Assembly: GCA_037953625.1 (NCBI GenBank)
Contig: CM075651.1
Coordinates: 67,814,501 to 67,878,500 of the forward strand
Reading direction: 5' to 3'
DNA: 64,000 nt
DNA from: Crotalaria pallida
Taxonomy: Eukaryota; Streptophyta; Magnoliopsida; Fabales; Fabaceae
Position numbers and translations under genes: made by a program. The stretch's first letter is position 1. The number at the start of each line of letters is the position of its first letter. This document shows, piece after piece, positions 25,056-35,286 of the stretch. Under the pieces are notes generated by a model. The model worked only from the letters and a program-made list of their open reading frames with translations. It made no database searches and was not told the DNA's origin.

Positions 25056-27332
25056 TTAAGGGCAGTTGTTTTCAGAAGGGTGTACTAACTCTAAATCATT
25101 ACCTTGTTCATTAGAGTTTGAAACACAATTTATTTGGGGGAAGTCATCCGCCGTGCATGGTGGTTTTTCAAAAATATTTATCACTGCTTGCTCACCATTA
25201 ACACGGAGAATAACTTCTCCTCTAGGAACATCTATGATTACCCCTGCTGTGGCCAAGAAAGGCCTTCCAAAAATTAGAGGAATGTTCTCATCCTCTTCTA
25301 TGTCAAGCACCATGAAATCAAGGGGTAATATAAAATCCTTAACTTTCACCAAGATATCTTCCACTACTCCATAAGGACGGAGGGCGGTGTTATCAGCTAG
25401 TTGTAATAAAATCGGGGTCGGCTTAATCTCTCCTATTCCTAACTTATTGAAAAGTGACAAAGGCATTATATTAACACTGGAACCAAGGTCACAGAGGGCC
25501 TTACCTGTATAATCCTTGCCGATGCTTATAGGTAGATTGAAGCTTCCTGGATCCTTCAACTTCGGTGGCAGATTGGACTTTATGATTCTGCTACACTTCT
25601 CAGCAATTGGAAATGTCTCTCCAGTGAGCATCCCCTTCTTCTTGGTAAGAAGGTCCTTCATAAATCTTGCATACAAAGGCATTTGTTCAAGAGCCTCTGC
25701 AAATGGGATATTAATCTGGATCTTTCTGATCATGTCCAGAAACTTTTGAAAGTGCCTCTTGTCTTCATCCTTCTTCAACCTTTGAGGAAATTGCACCCTC
25801 AAAGGCAAAGGAGCTAGCTTGGGTTGAACCAGATTGTGATCCGCAGGTGGACCCTGCGTACTCGATGCTCCAATTGCACCTTCCTTCTTCTTTGATGTTG
25901 CATTACCCTTAGGCTCCTTCTCTTTGCTTGAATTTTCATTGGTGGCACTCCCCTTGGCAGTTGGTTCATCATATGTTGTGCCACTTCGGAGTGTCACCTT
26001 CATGCACCTCTCCTTGGGATTAGCTATGGTGTCACTAGGAAAAGTTCCCACTGATCTCTCAGAAATTTGCTTGGCAATCTGACCCACTTGCACCTCCAAA
26101 TTACGAATGCTAGCACCCTGATTAGCAAACTGGGCTCTAGTTTCCTCAATGAAAGATTGGGTGGAGTTGGTCAGCTTGTCAAGTGCTATCTCCCAAGAAG
26201 GTTTCTGCTGTTGTTGTGGCTGATTCAGTGCTGGGCTGTTCCATGAGAAATTTGGGTGGTTGCGATATGCTGGATTGTTGGTGTTGGAGTACATGTTGTT
26301 TCTATTTCCTCCACCACCCACATATTTTGCTTGTTCCTCAATAGTCGTTGCTTTCCCCATTTCATTGGCACATTCTCCATTCCTATGGTTCCCAATGCAA
26401 AAGTCGCACACAAGTGTGCTACTCACTGCTCCCAACTGAGTCTGACCCATCCTCTTCATTAATGTTGTGATCTGATCATGCATCTCCTTATTCTGCTGAA
26501 TGAGAGTTTGCATCTGGGTAGTGCTCAGTTCTGGATTCTTCAAGATAGTCTTGTCAGCAAGGGCTTGACTGCTGTTGTAGGCCATTGTCTCAATTATTTC
26601 TTTTGCCTCTTCCACAGTCTTCTTAATCAAGGACCCTCCAGCTGCTGCATCAATCATGAATTTATTTGTGCTCCTCAACCCATCATAGAATAAACGGATT
26701 TGCATCCAATCTGGTATAGCATGTGTCGGGCACTTCTTCAACAGCTGGTTGTATCTCTCCCATGCATCATGTAACAGCTCCCCCTCTACTTGAACAAAAG
26801 AGTTAACATCTTGGCGGAGCTTGGCTTGCTTTCCAGCTGGAAGGAACTGGGCCATGAATTTCTTGACCAGAACATCCCAACTGGAAAGGCTTCCAGGAGG
26901 CTGATTCCTCATCCATGTAAAAGCCTTGTCCCTCAAAGAAAGAGGAAACATACGCATGCGAATCGCCTCATCTGATGCACCTTCTATCTTGAAAAAGTCC
27001 AACATCTGGAGGAAATTGGCTATGTGCTCAGTAGGATCTTGAGTAGGTGCACCTGAGAATTGATCCTGTTTGATGAGATGAATATATTGAGGATCAATCT
27101 CAAATGCAGCTGCTGTAATAGCTGGCCAGTCTACACTGGATGTGCAGACATCTGGATCCACTGTGGTATAATCAGCCAAAGTCTTCCTTGTGGGTTGGGG
27201 TGTTCCACCAGAACCATGTGATTCAGCCATCTTTTTTGCTTGCTTTGCTTGCTTTTTCAACCGTTTCACACTAAGCTCCAATTCGGGAACAAGTTGCACA
27301 AGGCCTTGATTACCTACAGAGCGCAAACGCAT
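25056..27332 (-). CDS. Element E gag-protease polyprotein
   Basis: This intact 758-codon ORF opens in the leader region 127 bases after the primer-binding site. The N-terminal half is gag: FSGAPTQDPTEHIANFLQM, AFTWMRNQPPGSLSSWD and DAWERYNQLLKKCPTHAIP are typical Athila/Tat capsid motifs. A zinc-knuckle-like C-x2-C-x3-H-x4-C (CDFCIGNHRNGEC) lies near residue 310, followed by a Gln/Asn-rich stretch. The C-terminal part is a retropepsin-like protease: ALCDLGSSVNIMPLSLF with the DLGSS active-site variant usual in this lineage, and later IPLIFGRPFLATAG. There is no RT. The protein would form the particle and process it; the ORF's integrity suggests fairly recent activity in trans. Confidence 0.9.
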   Translation of the reverse strand: MRLRSVGNQGLVQLVPELELSVKRLKKQAKQAKKMAESHGSGGTPQPTRKTLADYTTVDPDVCTSSVDWPAITAAAFEIDPQYIHLIKQDQFSGAPTQDPTEHIANFLQMLDFFKIEGASDEAIRMRMFPLSLRDKAFTWMRNQPPGSLSSWDVLVKKFMAQFLPAGKQAKLRQDVNSFVQVEGELLHDAWERYNQLLKKCPTHAIPDWMQIRLFYDGLRSTNKFMIDAAAGGSLIKKTVEEAKEIIETMAYNSSQALADKTILKNPELSTTQMQTLIQQNKEMHDQITTLMKRMGQTQLGAVSSTLVCDFCIGNHRNGECANEMGKATTIEEQAKYVGGGGNRNNMYSNTNNPAYRNHPNFSWNSPALNQPQQQQKPSWEIALDKLTNSTQSFIEETRAQFANQGASIRNLEVQVGQIAKQISERSVGTFPSDTIANPKERCMKVTLRSGTTYDEPTAKGSATNENSSKEKEPKGNATSKKKEGAIGASSTQGPPADHNLVQPKLAPLPLRVQFPQRLKKDEDKRHFQKFLDMIRKIQINIPFAEALEQMPLYARFMKDLLTKKKGMLTGETFPIAEKCSRIIKSNLPPKLKDPGSFNLPISIGKDYTGKALCDLGSSVNIMPLSLFNKLGIGEIKPTPILLQLADNTALRPYGVVEDILVKVKDFILPLDFMVLDIEEDENIPLIFGRPFLATAGVIIDVPRGEVILRVNGEQAVINIFEKPPCTADDFPQINCVSNSNEQGNDLELVHPSENNCP

Positions 27333-27459
27333 AAAAACGGTTAAGCAGCACCTGTTAAATAAAATAAATAAATAAATAATATATACAGAAAAATAAAAAG
27401 AAAAATAGAATTTACTAATAAATACACTAAGTACCGAAAATAAACTAAAGAATACTACT

Positions 27460-27476
27460 CCCCGGCAACGGCGCCA
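27460..27476 (-). other. Primer-binding site of element E (tRNA-Asp)
   Basis: The minus strand reads TGGCGCCGTTGCCGGGG, complementary to the 3' end of plant tRNA-Asp. It lies 6 bases after the LTR end (TATCAACA). Confidence 0.9.
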
Positions 27477-27482
27477 AAAACT

Positions 27483-28789
27483 TGTTGATATACCAGCAAG
27501 TGGACTGGGTCAACGAGTAATATAGTCTGGAAGACCGAATATCGTCCCACAGGGAGTTGTGTTTTTAGTATATTTTCACCTTAATGTAATTAAAAATAAA
27601 TCCTATAACTAAAAAGTGTTTAAATTAATAATTCAGATTTGAAAACTATAATTAACTAAACTACTAAGTTGCTGAAATTAAATTAAAACTAGAGAACAAT
27701 GGGAGAAAAGTGGTTAGGAACGTTGGTTGCATTGTAGGTTTCACTTATTCAATTATAATTCAGATTTTCCTTTAATTATCCTTCAATTCATGGACCATTC
27801 CTCTCAAATAGCAATAGTTAGATCTCTCTAACATTACCCTTATTTTCGAAATACTTAATCCTTGATCTCTCAACAAATTACAATATAAGAAAATATCAAT
27901 TTCAGCACAAGGAAATTATAAGGTCATATAATCATTTAATCATATCTCTATAACTAAACTGATTATACCATTAATTGCATGGCCTATTAAAAATCCCAAC
28001 TCTCGTTGCGAATTAAGAAATCCAAAACATAAATTGCGCGGGTTTATGTATACAACGAAAACACAATTAATGCATGAATTAAAAACAGCAAAATCCTAAA
28101 TCATAAATTGAAATAAGCTAAGCCATACAAATTCATTGTGTTCCTAACATGAGGGTTTTAGTTACACATAGAAATAAGAAGAAGAAAAGACATAATAGGG
28201 AAATTCATAGACAAATTACCCCAAATCCTTCAATCTTCAAATGCTCCAAATCAATGCAATCTCCCTCTTCAAATCTAAATTCTGTTTTTTCTCCTCTAGT
28301 TGGCTGCCTTACCTAATTCTAAATCACTAATTTATAATTACAATCTATCTCTAAGTAGAATCCCAATCAATTTCTGAAGTTTTGGCCCAATTGGGCTTTT
28401 TCTGGTGCACGCGCGCCCCAGGCGCACGCGGTAGCGCGCCCCAGGCGCACGCCTCTGCTGCTATTGTTGTTCCTCAAGTGGCGCGCCCCAGGCGCACCCG
28501 TCCACGCGCCCCAGGCGCGTGGACCTGTTCTAGCTCCGATTTTCTCCGTTCTTTTTCCTATTTCAAGGTCTTTGAATGCTCTTTCCAATTCCATAATTTA
28601 TTTTTTGCATTTGAGCTCCAAAATCACCTGAAACACTGAACAAACGATCAAAAAGTTCATGGGAAACTACAACTACTAAAATTCATAAAAACTAATAAAA
28701 AGATCCTAAGTTTGCTATGAAAACAAGGCAAACCAAAGTAAAAGAGGATAAAATGAAATCCAAAAGGTATATATATCAGACCCAAATCA
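27483..28789 (-). repeat. Element E 5' LTR
   Basis: 1307 bp, TGATTTGGG...TATATCAACA on the minus strand. It is full length, since it runs from the primer-binding site to the border with element C. It contains a GC-rich motif cluster at 28408-28522. Confidence 0.85.
28408..28522 (-). repeat. GC-rich palindrome-bearing motif cluster in the E LTR
   Basis: Four to five copies of a word like GCGCGCCCCAGGCGCA lie in 115 bases of otherwise AT-rich LTR. The same words recur in the internal spacer at 24772-24855. CGCGCCCCAGGCGCG is an almost perfect inverted repeat. Confidence 0.8.
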
Positions 28790-28997
28790 GAGGTGGTCCA
28801 TGATATGTGTAAAAAGGGGGTACGTGCATAGTGTATATGATGGGAATCCTAAACCTACGAGGACGAAATCGAATCAGCGGGTTCGGGTGGTAGAAGATAA
28901 CCTCTACCTCTCCCTCGAACACCGCGCGATGGTCCTCATAGATCCATGTGCCACTAGGAAGTGGCCGGATCTCGATGCAAGCGATGTAACGTGACAT
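28790..28997 (-). pseudogene. LTR-encoded protein of element C, 3' LTR copy, truncated
   Basis: The ORF starts at the ATG 28997-28995 just after a TTGTAG|GTG acceptor-like site. Its first 69 codons match the 5' LTR copy (41827 leftwards) with one amino-acid change (I for T in the EVEV-[T/I]-FYHP stretch). Element E replaces the rest. Confidence 0.75.
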
Positions 28998-29743
28998 CAC
29001 CTACAAGGGCATAGGGGTAAGCATTTCTATACACATAATCAATAGAGCATAAATGTATGTACAATATGAAGGTATAAACATGCAACAATAAACAACAATC
29101 ACATTTAGCATTTAGCAGATATATGATGCAAGTAAGATGTTCATACTTATTTTATTTATCAACCATAATTTAAATACGTGGCATGATGTATGAACTTAGA
29201 TCTCAAGCCTATCTCCATCATTTTATGTCACTCTCTGACGTCCATCCTTTACTTCGTCCAGCACTCAACAGTGCGTTGTACTCCTAGGTGTACAACATTC
29301 GTACATTCACCAAGAATGTACACGACAAGCTTGGAATCCGTGCCACCCAAGCACGTCCCGTCATCCAAACGGCCCGTCATCCAAACGGTATAACCATATC
29401 GGCATCTCACTAAGCCGACCACGTCGTCAACCATAACGTGTCGTCAAGCGAGCCGTCTATTGGCACTCCCAGAGGCCCTCCACATGTTACCAAAACATGA
29501 TAAACGATTTATCATCCAGACTCCAAAATGAATGCATTATTTGAACTTAAAGGAATTGATTGGTGGTTTTCCTTTTTAATAATTCCCGACGTGCCACCCG
29601 AGCAACGTCTCGTCGTTCAAACGAAAATTTACCATATCATCAATCAATTTCCTTTAAGTCTTAGATCACTTGGATTATTGTCATTTAAGTATTAATCAAT
29701 GATTCAGAATTAAAAATGGTATTTTTAATATTCTGGGTAAAAT

Positions 29744-30067
29744 ACTCGAGTGTTCCTCAGAATACTCGAGTGTTCTTCAGTTATTTCCAGATTACTCGAG
29801 TAATTCTCAGTTACTCGAGTTGTTCATGTCTTTCTGAGGATTTAGGTTTCAGATTCATAAAAATACTCGAGTGATTCCTGAGTACTCGAGTGTTCTTCAT
29901 CAAATCCAGAACACTCGAATGACTCCTGCATTACTCGAGTGATTTACCATAAAATATCCCCATACAATAGTCGATACTCGAGTTCTAGGCATGATACTCG
30001 AGTGTTCTTACACAAAATACACTGTTTTACCAAAAATTTACTCGAGTATCAAGCCAAGTACTCGAGT
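29744..30067. repeat. ACTCGAGT palindrome cluster, element C 3' LTR
   Basis: Eleven perfect ACTCGAGT sites occur in about 325 bases, often followed by GTTCTTC. A near copy (ACTCGAAT) also occurs. A further perfect site lies near 31130 in the U3. The 5' LTR copy keeps only four of the eleven (42572-42650) because of its deletion. Confidence 0.9.
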
Positions 30068-30966
30068 CTTTTCTTGCAGAACAGACTGGAAACTTGGTTT
30101 TATCATACCATTTTCAATTCTAACCATTTCTAGTCCAATCCAATGATCAACAGAGTTTATATAACACATATTGGACATGTCTAAACACTTAGAACACATC
30201 AATTAATAGATTTGACCGAGAATCACAAGATTATGCATAAAACATATAATTTCACAACGTAACATATCAAATTGCAGAATACTCAATAAACTTGTGAAAT
30301 AAAGTTCAATACAGCTTGCATGCATCATATGAAACTTGCTCAAAACAACAATAGAGCATTATTTGGTCTCTAAACCATATTTCCTTATTCAATCTAAGCC
30401 CTTAGAGCCTCTTGGTGGCTCTCTAATGAAAATCATGGAATTTAAACTCTATCTAATGAATAGAAAGACCTCCCCTTACCTTACAGACGTGAACCAACAG
30501 GGAAATTGAAAGGAATAGCTCCACAACACCAAGAATCACTTCAAGCACCACATGCAGGACAGTTTTGAGTGGAGTACAAAGATTGAATTGGTTGACATAT
30601 GAAATAGAGATAGAAATTAGGGAAATTAGTATTTCTAAACTCTATGCAACCTCTACTAACTATAGAAACTAAATTGAGACTCGGAGAACTCATGAGCTTA
30701 CCAAAATCAAGAATCCAAGTAAGCTCCAGAACATGGTTTGACAGCAACAAGCTCCACTTCCAAGCTTCAATTCTTCCTTCACACTCACTCTCAGCTCACG
30801 AATTTGGTGTCTATACAAAGCTAGAGATGTGAGCTTTGTATTGGTGTATGGTTTGTGATTTGAATCAGAACACAGAGGGAGAATCGAAGAGAACGATTCA
30901 AGAACCCTAACCTAAGCAACAAATCCGAATTTTACCAAAATTCCTCAACAACTCGGTTTAGATAGT

Positions 30967-30973
30967 TTAAATA
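30967..30973 (-). promoter_or_regulatory. Possible TATA box of element C LTR
   Basis: The minus strand reads TATTTAA about 425 bases from the LTR start. It is a weak match, placed by analogy with LTRs H and K, where TATA boxes lie 350-430 bases in. Confidence 0.35.
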
Positions 30974-31396
30974 GACAAGAAGGAAGTTCATGCATGGCGA
31001 CACGACGCCATTGATGTGTCGAGAAGAGAGTATTCGAGTCATTGGGAGGGAATCGTTGGTGGTGACTCACCAAACGCACTAACTCGTGCAACTCTGTCTA
31101 GAATACTCAAGTAGTCGAGAAAATACTCGAGTGTTTTGACCAGTTTTTGAAAAATAATAATTTTATTTACTTTCCCTCCAAAACCTTTCCTATAATTGCT
31201 TCTAGGTCCCAACTCAGGGACTAATGTGCAAAAATATTTATTTCATGCATAATCATACTTAATAAATAAATTCACACACATTTCCTAAATACATAACACG
31301 GAATTTTAATCAAGGATTAAAATAGAAATAATTAATTATAATAAATTTTATAATTAAAATTTCGTTAATCAGGGATTAAAATTTTGGGGTGTTACA

Positions 31397-31410
31397 CTAC
31401 TCCCCCTTTT
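31397..31410 (-). other. Polypurine tract of element C
   Basis: The minus strand reads AAAAGGGGGAGTAG immediately before TGTAACACCCC. The preceding bases resemble those before other polypurine tracts in this window (TTTCGGGGACGAAATT). Confidence 0.8.
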
Positions 31411-31438
31411 ACAAGGAATTTCGTCCCCGAAATTCAAC

Positions 31439-31696
31439 TCATACAAACAATTCAGGATAGTCCTGACGCATCTTATCCTCTAATTCCCAAGATGCTTCCA
31501 TCACATTGCCACAAATCCAGACGACTTTCACTAAACAAATATCCTTCCCTCTAAGCTGCTTGACTCTTCGGTCTTCAATGCGAATAGGCATGGCTTCAAA
31601 GGTTAGGTTCTCATGGATTTCTAGGTCATCGGGTTGGATTCTAAGAACAATGGTGGGATCGTGGACATACCTTTTTAACTGAGACACGTGAAACAC
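31439..31696 (-). pseudogene. Element C pol, integrase C-terminal/chromodomain-like tail
   Basis: 85 codons with FHVSQLKRYVHDP, RIEDRRVKQLRGKD and ASWELEDKMRQDYPELF, matching the tail of element A's pol. It is in another frame than the integrase core. The reading frame upstream (PRKLSPKFIGPYQILKR, about 31700-31800) is broken near 31808, where a single-base change in an A/T run is likely. Confidence 0.75.
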
Positions 31697-31955
31697 ATTG
31701 TGAAGATTAGCTAGTGACGGGGGCAGGGCTAATTGATAGGCTACTGGGCCGACTCTTTTAAGAATCTGGTAGGGACCAATAAACTTAGGTGATAGTTTTC
31801 TGGGTTTTTAAGGCTCTACTAACACCTTTGGTCGGTACTATTCTAAGGAACACATGGTCACCTTTAGTAAATTCTAAAGGTTTCCTCCTCCTATTAGCAT
31901 AGCTTTTCTGCCTACTCTGAGCTGTCCTCATCTTCTCTTGTATCATCTTGATCTT

Positions 31956-32852
31956 CTAATTTGTTTCTAGTACAAATTCTGGTCCAACCAGAGAACTCTC
32001 CCCAACTTGAAACCAGCATAATGGTGTCTGACACTTTCTCCCATACAAAGCTTCAAATGGTGCCATTCCAATGCTCGCGTGAAAACTATTGTTGTACGTA
32101 AATTCCACGAGCGGCAACATTTGCTCCCAATTCCCTTGACCTTCCAAAACACAAGCTCTCAAGATGTCCTCCAATGACTGAATAGTCCTTTCCGTTTGAC
32201 CATCAGTCTGAGGGTGGTATGCAGAACACAACTTCAGCCTTGAAACCAGAGCTCTATGCAGATCTTGCCAAAATTTCGACGTGAACCTCGGATCGCGATC
32301 TGACACGATACTTGATGGTACCCCATTCAGGCGAACAACTTCCTTGATATACAACTGAGTGAGCTTTTCCAAAGAGTAGCGCATGTTAACTGGAATAAAA
32401 TGCGCTGACTTGGTCAAGCGATCTACGATCACCCAGATTGCATCATGACCAGTAGCTGTTCTTGGCAATCCTAACACGAAATCCATCGAGATACTATCCC
32501 ATTTCCATAGCGGAATTTCTAAGGGAAGTAATTCTCCTCCTGGCCTTTGGTGTTCCACCTTCGCCTTTTGACACACCAAACAACACGCCACATAACTAGC
32601 CACATCTTTCTTTAAACCAGGCCACCAAAACATCTTCTTCAGGTCCTGATACATTTTGGTAGTTCCTGGATGCATACTCATCTTGCTCTTATGCGCTCCA
32701 TCCAGAATCATTCTCCTTACCTCCAGATTATCAGGCACACAAATCCTTGCTTTAAAGCGAAAGATTTCATCCTTTCCCTCTTGAAACTCTAACTCCTTGC
32801 CTTCCTCCATAAGCTTCCTTTTCTCCTTGAGTCCCTCATCTTCTTGTTGCAA
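31956..32852 (-). pseudogene. Element C pol, integrase
   Basis: 298 codons. The zinc-binding part shows HKSKMSMHPGTTKMY and CLVCQKAK; the catalytic core shows WDSISMDFVLGLPRT, IVSDRDPRFTSKFW and HPQTDGQTERTIQSLED. Unlike element A, the glycine after HPQTD is kept. It is bounded by TAA at 32853 (a glutamine position, CAA to TAA) and TAG at 31956. Confidence 0.9.
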
Positions 32853-33341
32853 TTAACGAATCCTTTGCAAGAACTCATTAGCAATTTGCAGCATCCCCAT
32901 TTTGACACTTGTCAGCTCCACTTGCATTGTCAGGCTCAAATCTCTAAACTCTTCAACCAATGCAGCTTCTTTGACCATCATCGAACTGATATGCATTGCT
33001 TTTCGACTCAATGCGTCTGCCACCACGCTTGCTTTCCCAGGATGGTAATGAAGCTTGAACTCGTAATCCTTCAAGAACTCCATCCATCGGCGTTGCCTCA
33101 TATTCAACTCTTTCTGGTCAAAGAGGTATTTTAAGCTCTTATGGTCACTAAATACCCGGAACGTAGTGCCATAGAGATAGTGCCTCCAAATCTTTATAGC
33201 GAAGACAACAGCTGCCAGCTCCAGATCATGGGTTGGGTAGTTCATTTCATGAACTTTTAGCTGTCTCGAAGCATAAGCGACTACCTTCCCATCTTGCATC
33301 AAAACACTCCCAAGTCCTTGTTTCGATGCATCACAATACAC
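32853..33341 (-). pseudogene. Element C pol, RNase H
   Basis: 162 codons beginning YCDASKQGLGSVLMQ, then VHEMNYPTHDLELAAVV and FSDHKSLKYLFDQKELN, the usual gypsy RNase H motifs. It ends at a TAA and is in frame with its neighbours. Confidence 0.88.
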
Positions 33342-33353
33342 TTCGAAACTCTT

Positions 33354-34211
33354 CTATGTATCAGGCAAAATCAACACTGGGGATGATGTCAATCTTTCTT
33401 TCAACTCTCGAAAACTCCTTTCACACTTCTCATCCCAAATAAAGAGTTGGTCTTTCCGAGTTAACTTCGTCAAGGGCAGTGCTATCTTCGAGAAACCTTC
33501 TATAAATCTTCGATAGTAACCAGCCAGACCAAGAAAACTCCTCACCTCCGTGACCGACTTCGGTTGTTCCCATTGCAAAACCGAGCTCACCTTCGCCGGA
33601 TCAACCGCTATTCCCTTGTTTGAAATTACATGCCCCAAGAACTTAACTTCCTCCAGCCAGAACTCACACTTTGCAAGTTTGGCGTACAACTACTTCTCTT
33701 TTAGGATACTTAACACTATCCTCAAGTGTTCAGCATGCTCCTCCGGATTCTTACAGTAAATAAGGATATCGTCAATGAACACAACCACGAATGAATCTAA
33801 ATAGGGTCTAAAGATTTGATTCATGTAGTCCATGAAAATAGCTAGTGCATTGGTCAATCCGAACGGCATCACAACATACTCATAATGCCCGTATCAGGAT
33901 TGAAATGCAGTCTTGGAGATATCCTCTTCTCTAATCCTAATCTGATGATACCCTGATCTCATATCAATCTTGGAAAATACTGAAGCCCCACGAACTTGAT
34001 CCATAAGGTCATCGATCCTTGGTAAAGGATACTCGTTCTTGATTGTGCCCTTACTCAATTGCCGATAGTCAATGCACATTCTTATACTACCATCTTTCTT
34101 CTTGACGAACAGAACCGGAGCACCCCATGGTGACACACTTGGTCGGATCATCTGCTTTTGCAACAATTCCTCAATCTGCTTCTTCATCTCGACCATTTCC
34201 GGTGGTGCCAT
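33354..34211 (-). pseudogene. Element C pol, reverse transcriptase with two internal stops
   Basis: One frame in three open pieces: 34211-33894 (EELLQKQMIRPSVSPWGAP, CIDYRQLSKG, FSKIDMRSGYHQ), 33872-33690 (MPFGLTNA, catalytic FIDDILIY) and 33689-33354 (KCEFWLEEVKFLGH, SFLGLAGYYRRFIEG). The stops are TGA at 33894, where related elements have arginine before YGH, and TAG at 33690, where they have glutamine. Both fit C-to-T changes. Confidence 0.88.
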
Positions 34212-34259
34212 TCTATAAGGAGCGATAGAAATGGGACCAGCTCCCGGAACTAAGTCGAT

Positions 34260-34700
34260 TCAAAATTCAATCTCTCTTATCGGTGGCAAACCCGGTATCT
34301 CATCAGCAAATACCACCGGAAAGTCTCTGACAATAGAGATCTCTTCCATCCTTGGACCATTCTCCTCTACTTCAGTGTTGAACAAGCACATGTAGCCAGA
34401 GGGTGTTGGGTTTCTATAGATCACGACTTTTCTATCACAATCGATAATCACTTGGTTTCGACTTAACCAGTCCATCCCCAAGATCACAACCAATTGTGAT
34501 AAGGGTAAACAGATCAAATCTGCCCTAGAGGTTTGTCCTAACACTTCTATACAACAGTTAAGACATGCTCTAGAAACGACTACAGGAGCATTAGTAGGGT
34601 TTTCTACTCTCAGAGTATATGACAATTCAGATATAGATAGACTCAAACGATCTACACATTCATATGAGACGAATGAATGTGTTGCACCAGAATCAAACAA
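34260..34700 (-). pseudogene. Element C aspartic protease
   Basis: 146 codons starting FDSGATHSFVS (active-site DSG), then LPLSQLVVILGMDWLSRN (the flap/ILGMDWL motif), leading into the RT linker with VRDFPVVFADEIPGLPP. TGA at 34260 separates it from RT in the same frame. The start is set by the solo LTR G that cuts the frame just upstream. Confidence 0.85.
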
Positions 34701-35278
34701 AACATTACAAATGTAACACCCCGTCTAGAATCTCATATTTGTTTTAAGCAATAAAAGGATTTGTTTTTGAAAAAGTATTTGAAAAGAGTATTTCTTGGAG
34801 TGAATTTCTATTTTATGATTTCAAGTGATGAATGATTTTAAAGAAATGGTTTTTATGAGAAAATATTATGAGTTTTGAATTGAGTTTTGAAGAAATAATT
34901 AAGTGTTTGATATTTTATATTTTAAGGAAATTATGATTTTTGTGCAAGGATTATTTTATTGAGAAGAAAATGAAATTATTTTCTATGTGTGTGTGTGCAT
35001 GTGTATGTGTTCGGCTATGTATGTATGTGAATGCTAGGGCCTTTGATTTTTCTAGAAGCCTATAAGAATAGGTTAGAATCATATAGAATTAGATTAGTGG
35101 AAAGTGTGGTTAAGGGAATTGACCAACCAATAGGACATGAGATTAGAGCCTAATTTCACTCTCTTTGTCTTGTGACAAGACTTAAGCCATGCAACTTTTT
35201 GGAAGACCAAAATTGCCCCTCACCCATTTCACCCTTGACCGAATTTCCAAGGGAAAATTGGTAAGCCCACGAGTTGAC

Positions 35279-35286
35279 TATATATA
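35279..35286 (+). promoter_or_regulatory. TATA box of LTR G
   Basis: TATATATA lies 567 bases from the LTR start, followed about 100 bases later by an AG-rich stretch typical of LTR leaders. Confidence 0.6.

Larger units (their letters stand above)
21266..28789 (-). mobile_element. Element E, Athila-like non-autonomous LTR retrotransposon
   Basis: Read on the minus strand the order is: 5' LTR (28789-27483), tRNA-Asp primer-binding site, gag-protease ORF, spacer, plant-transposon-domain ORF, 3' non-coding region, polypurine tract and the first 149 bases of the 3' LTR. Reverse transcriptase, RNase H and integrase are absent, so it must depend on a related element. Both ORFs are intact. The 149 bp visible in both LTRs differ at 4 positions. 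The rest of the 3' LTR is interrupted by element A. The outer border at 28789 abuts element C's LTR. Confidence 0.85.
28790..31396 (-). repeat. Element C 3' LTR (interrupted by E)
   Basis: It aligns with 41619-43703. It keeps about 520 bases (29872-30398) that the 5' LTR has lost. It ends (LTR start) TGTAACACCCCAAAA at 31396 next to the polypurine tract. Element E enters at 28790, inside the LTR-encoded ORF. The missing end of the LTR should lie left of this window. Confidence 0.88.
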
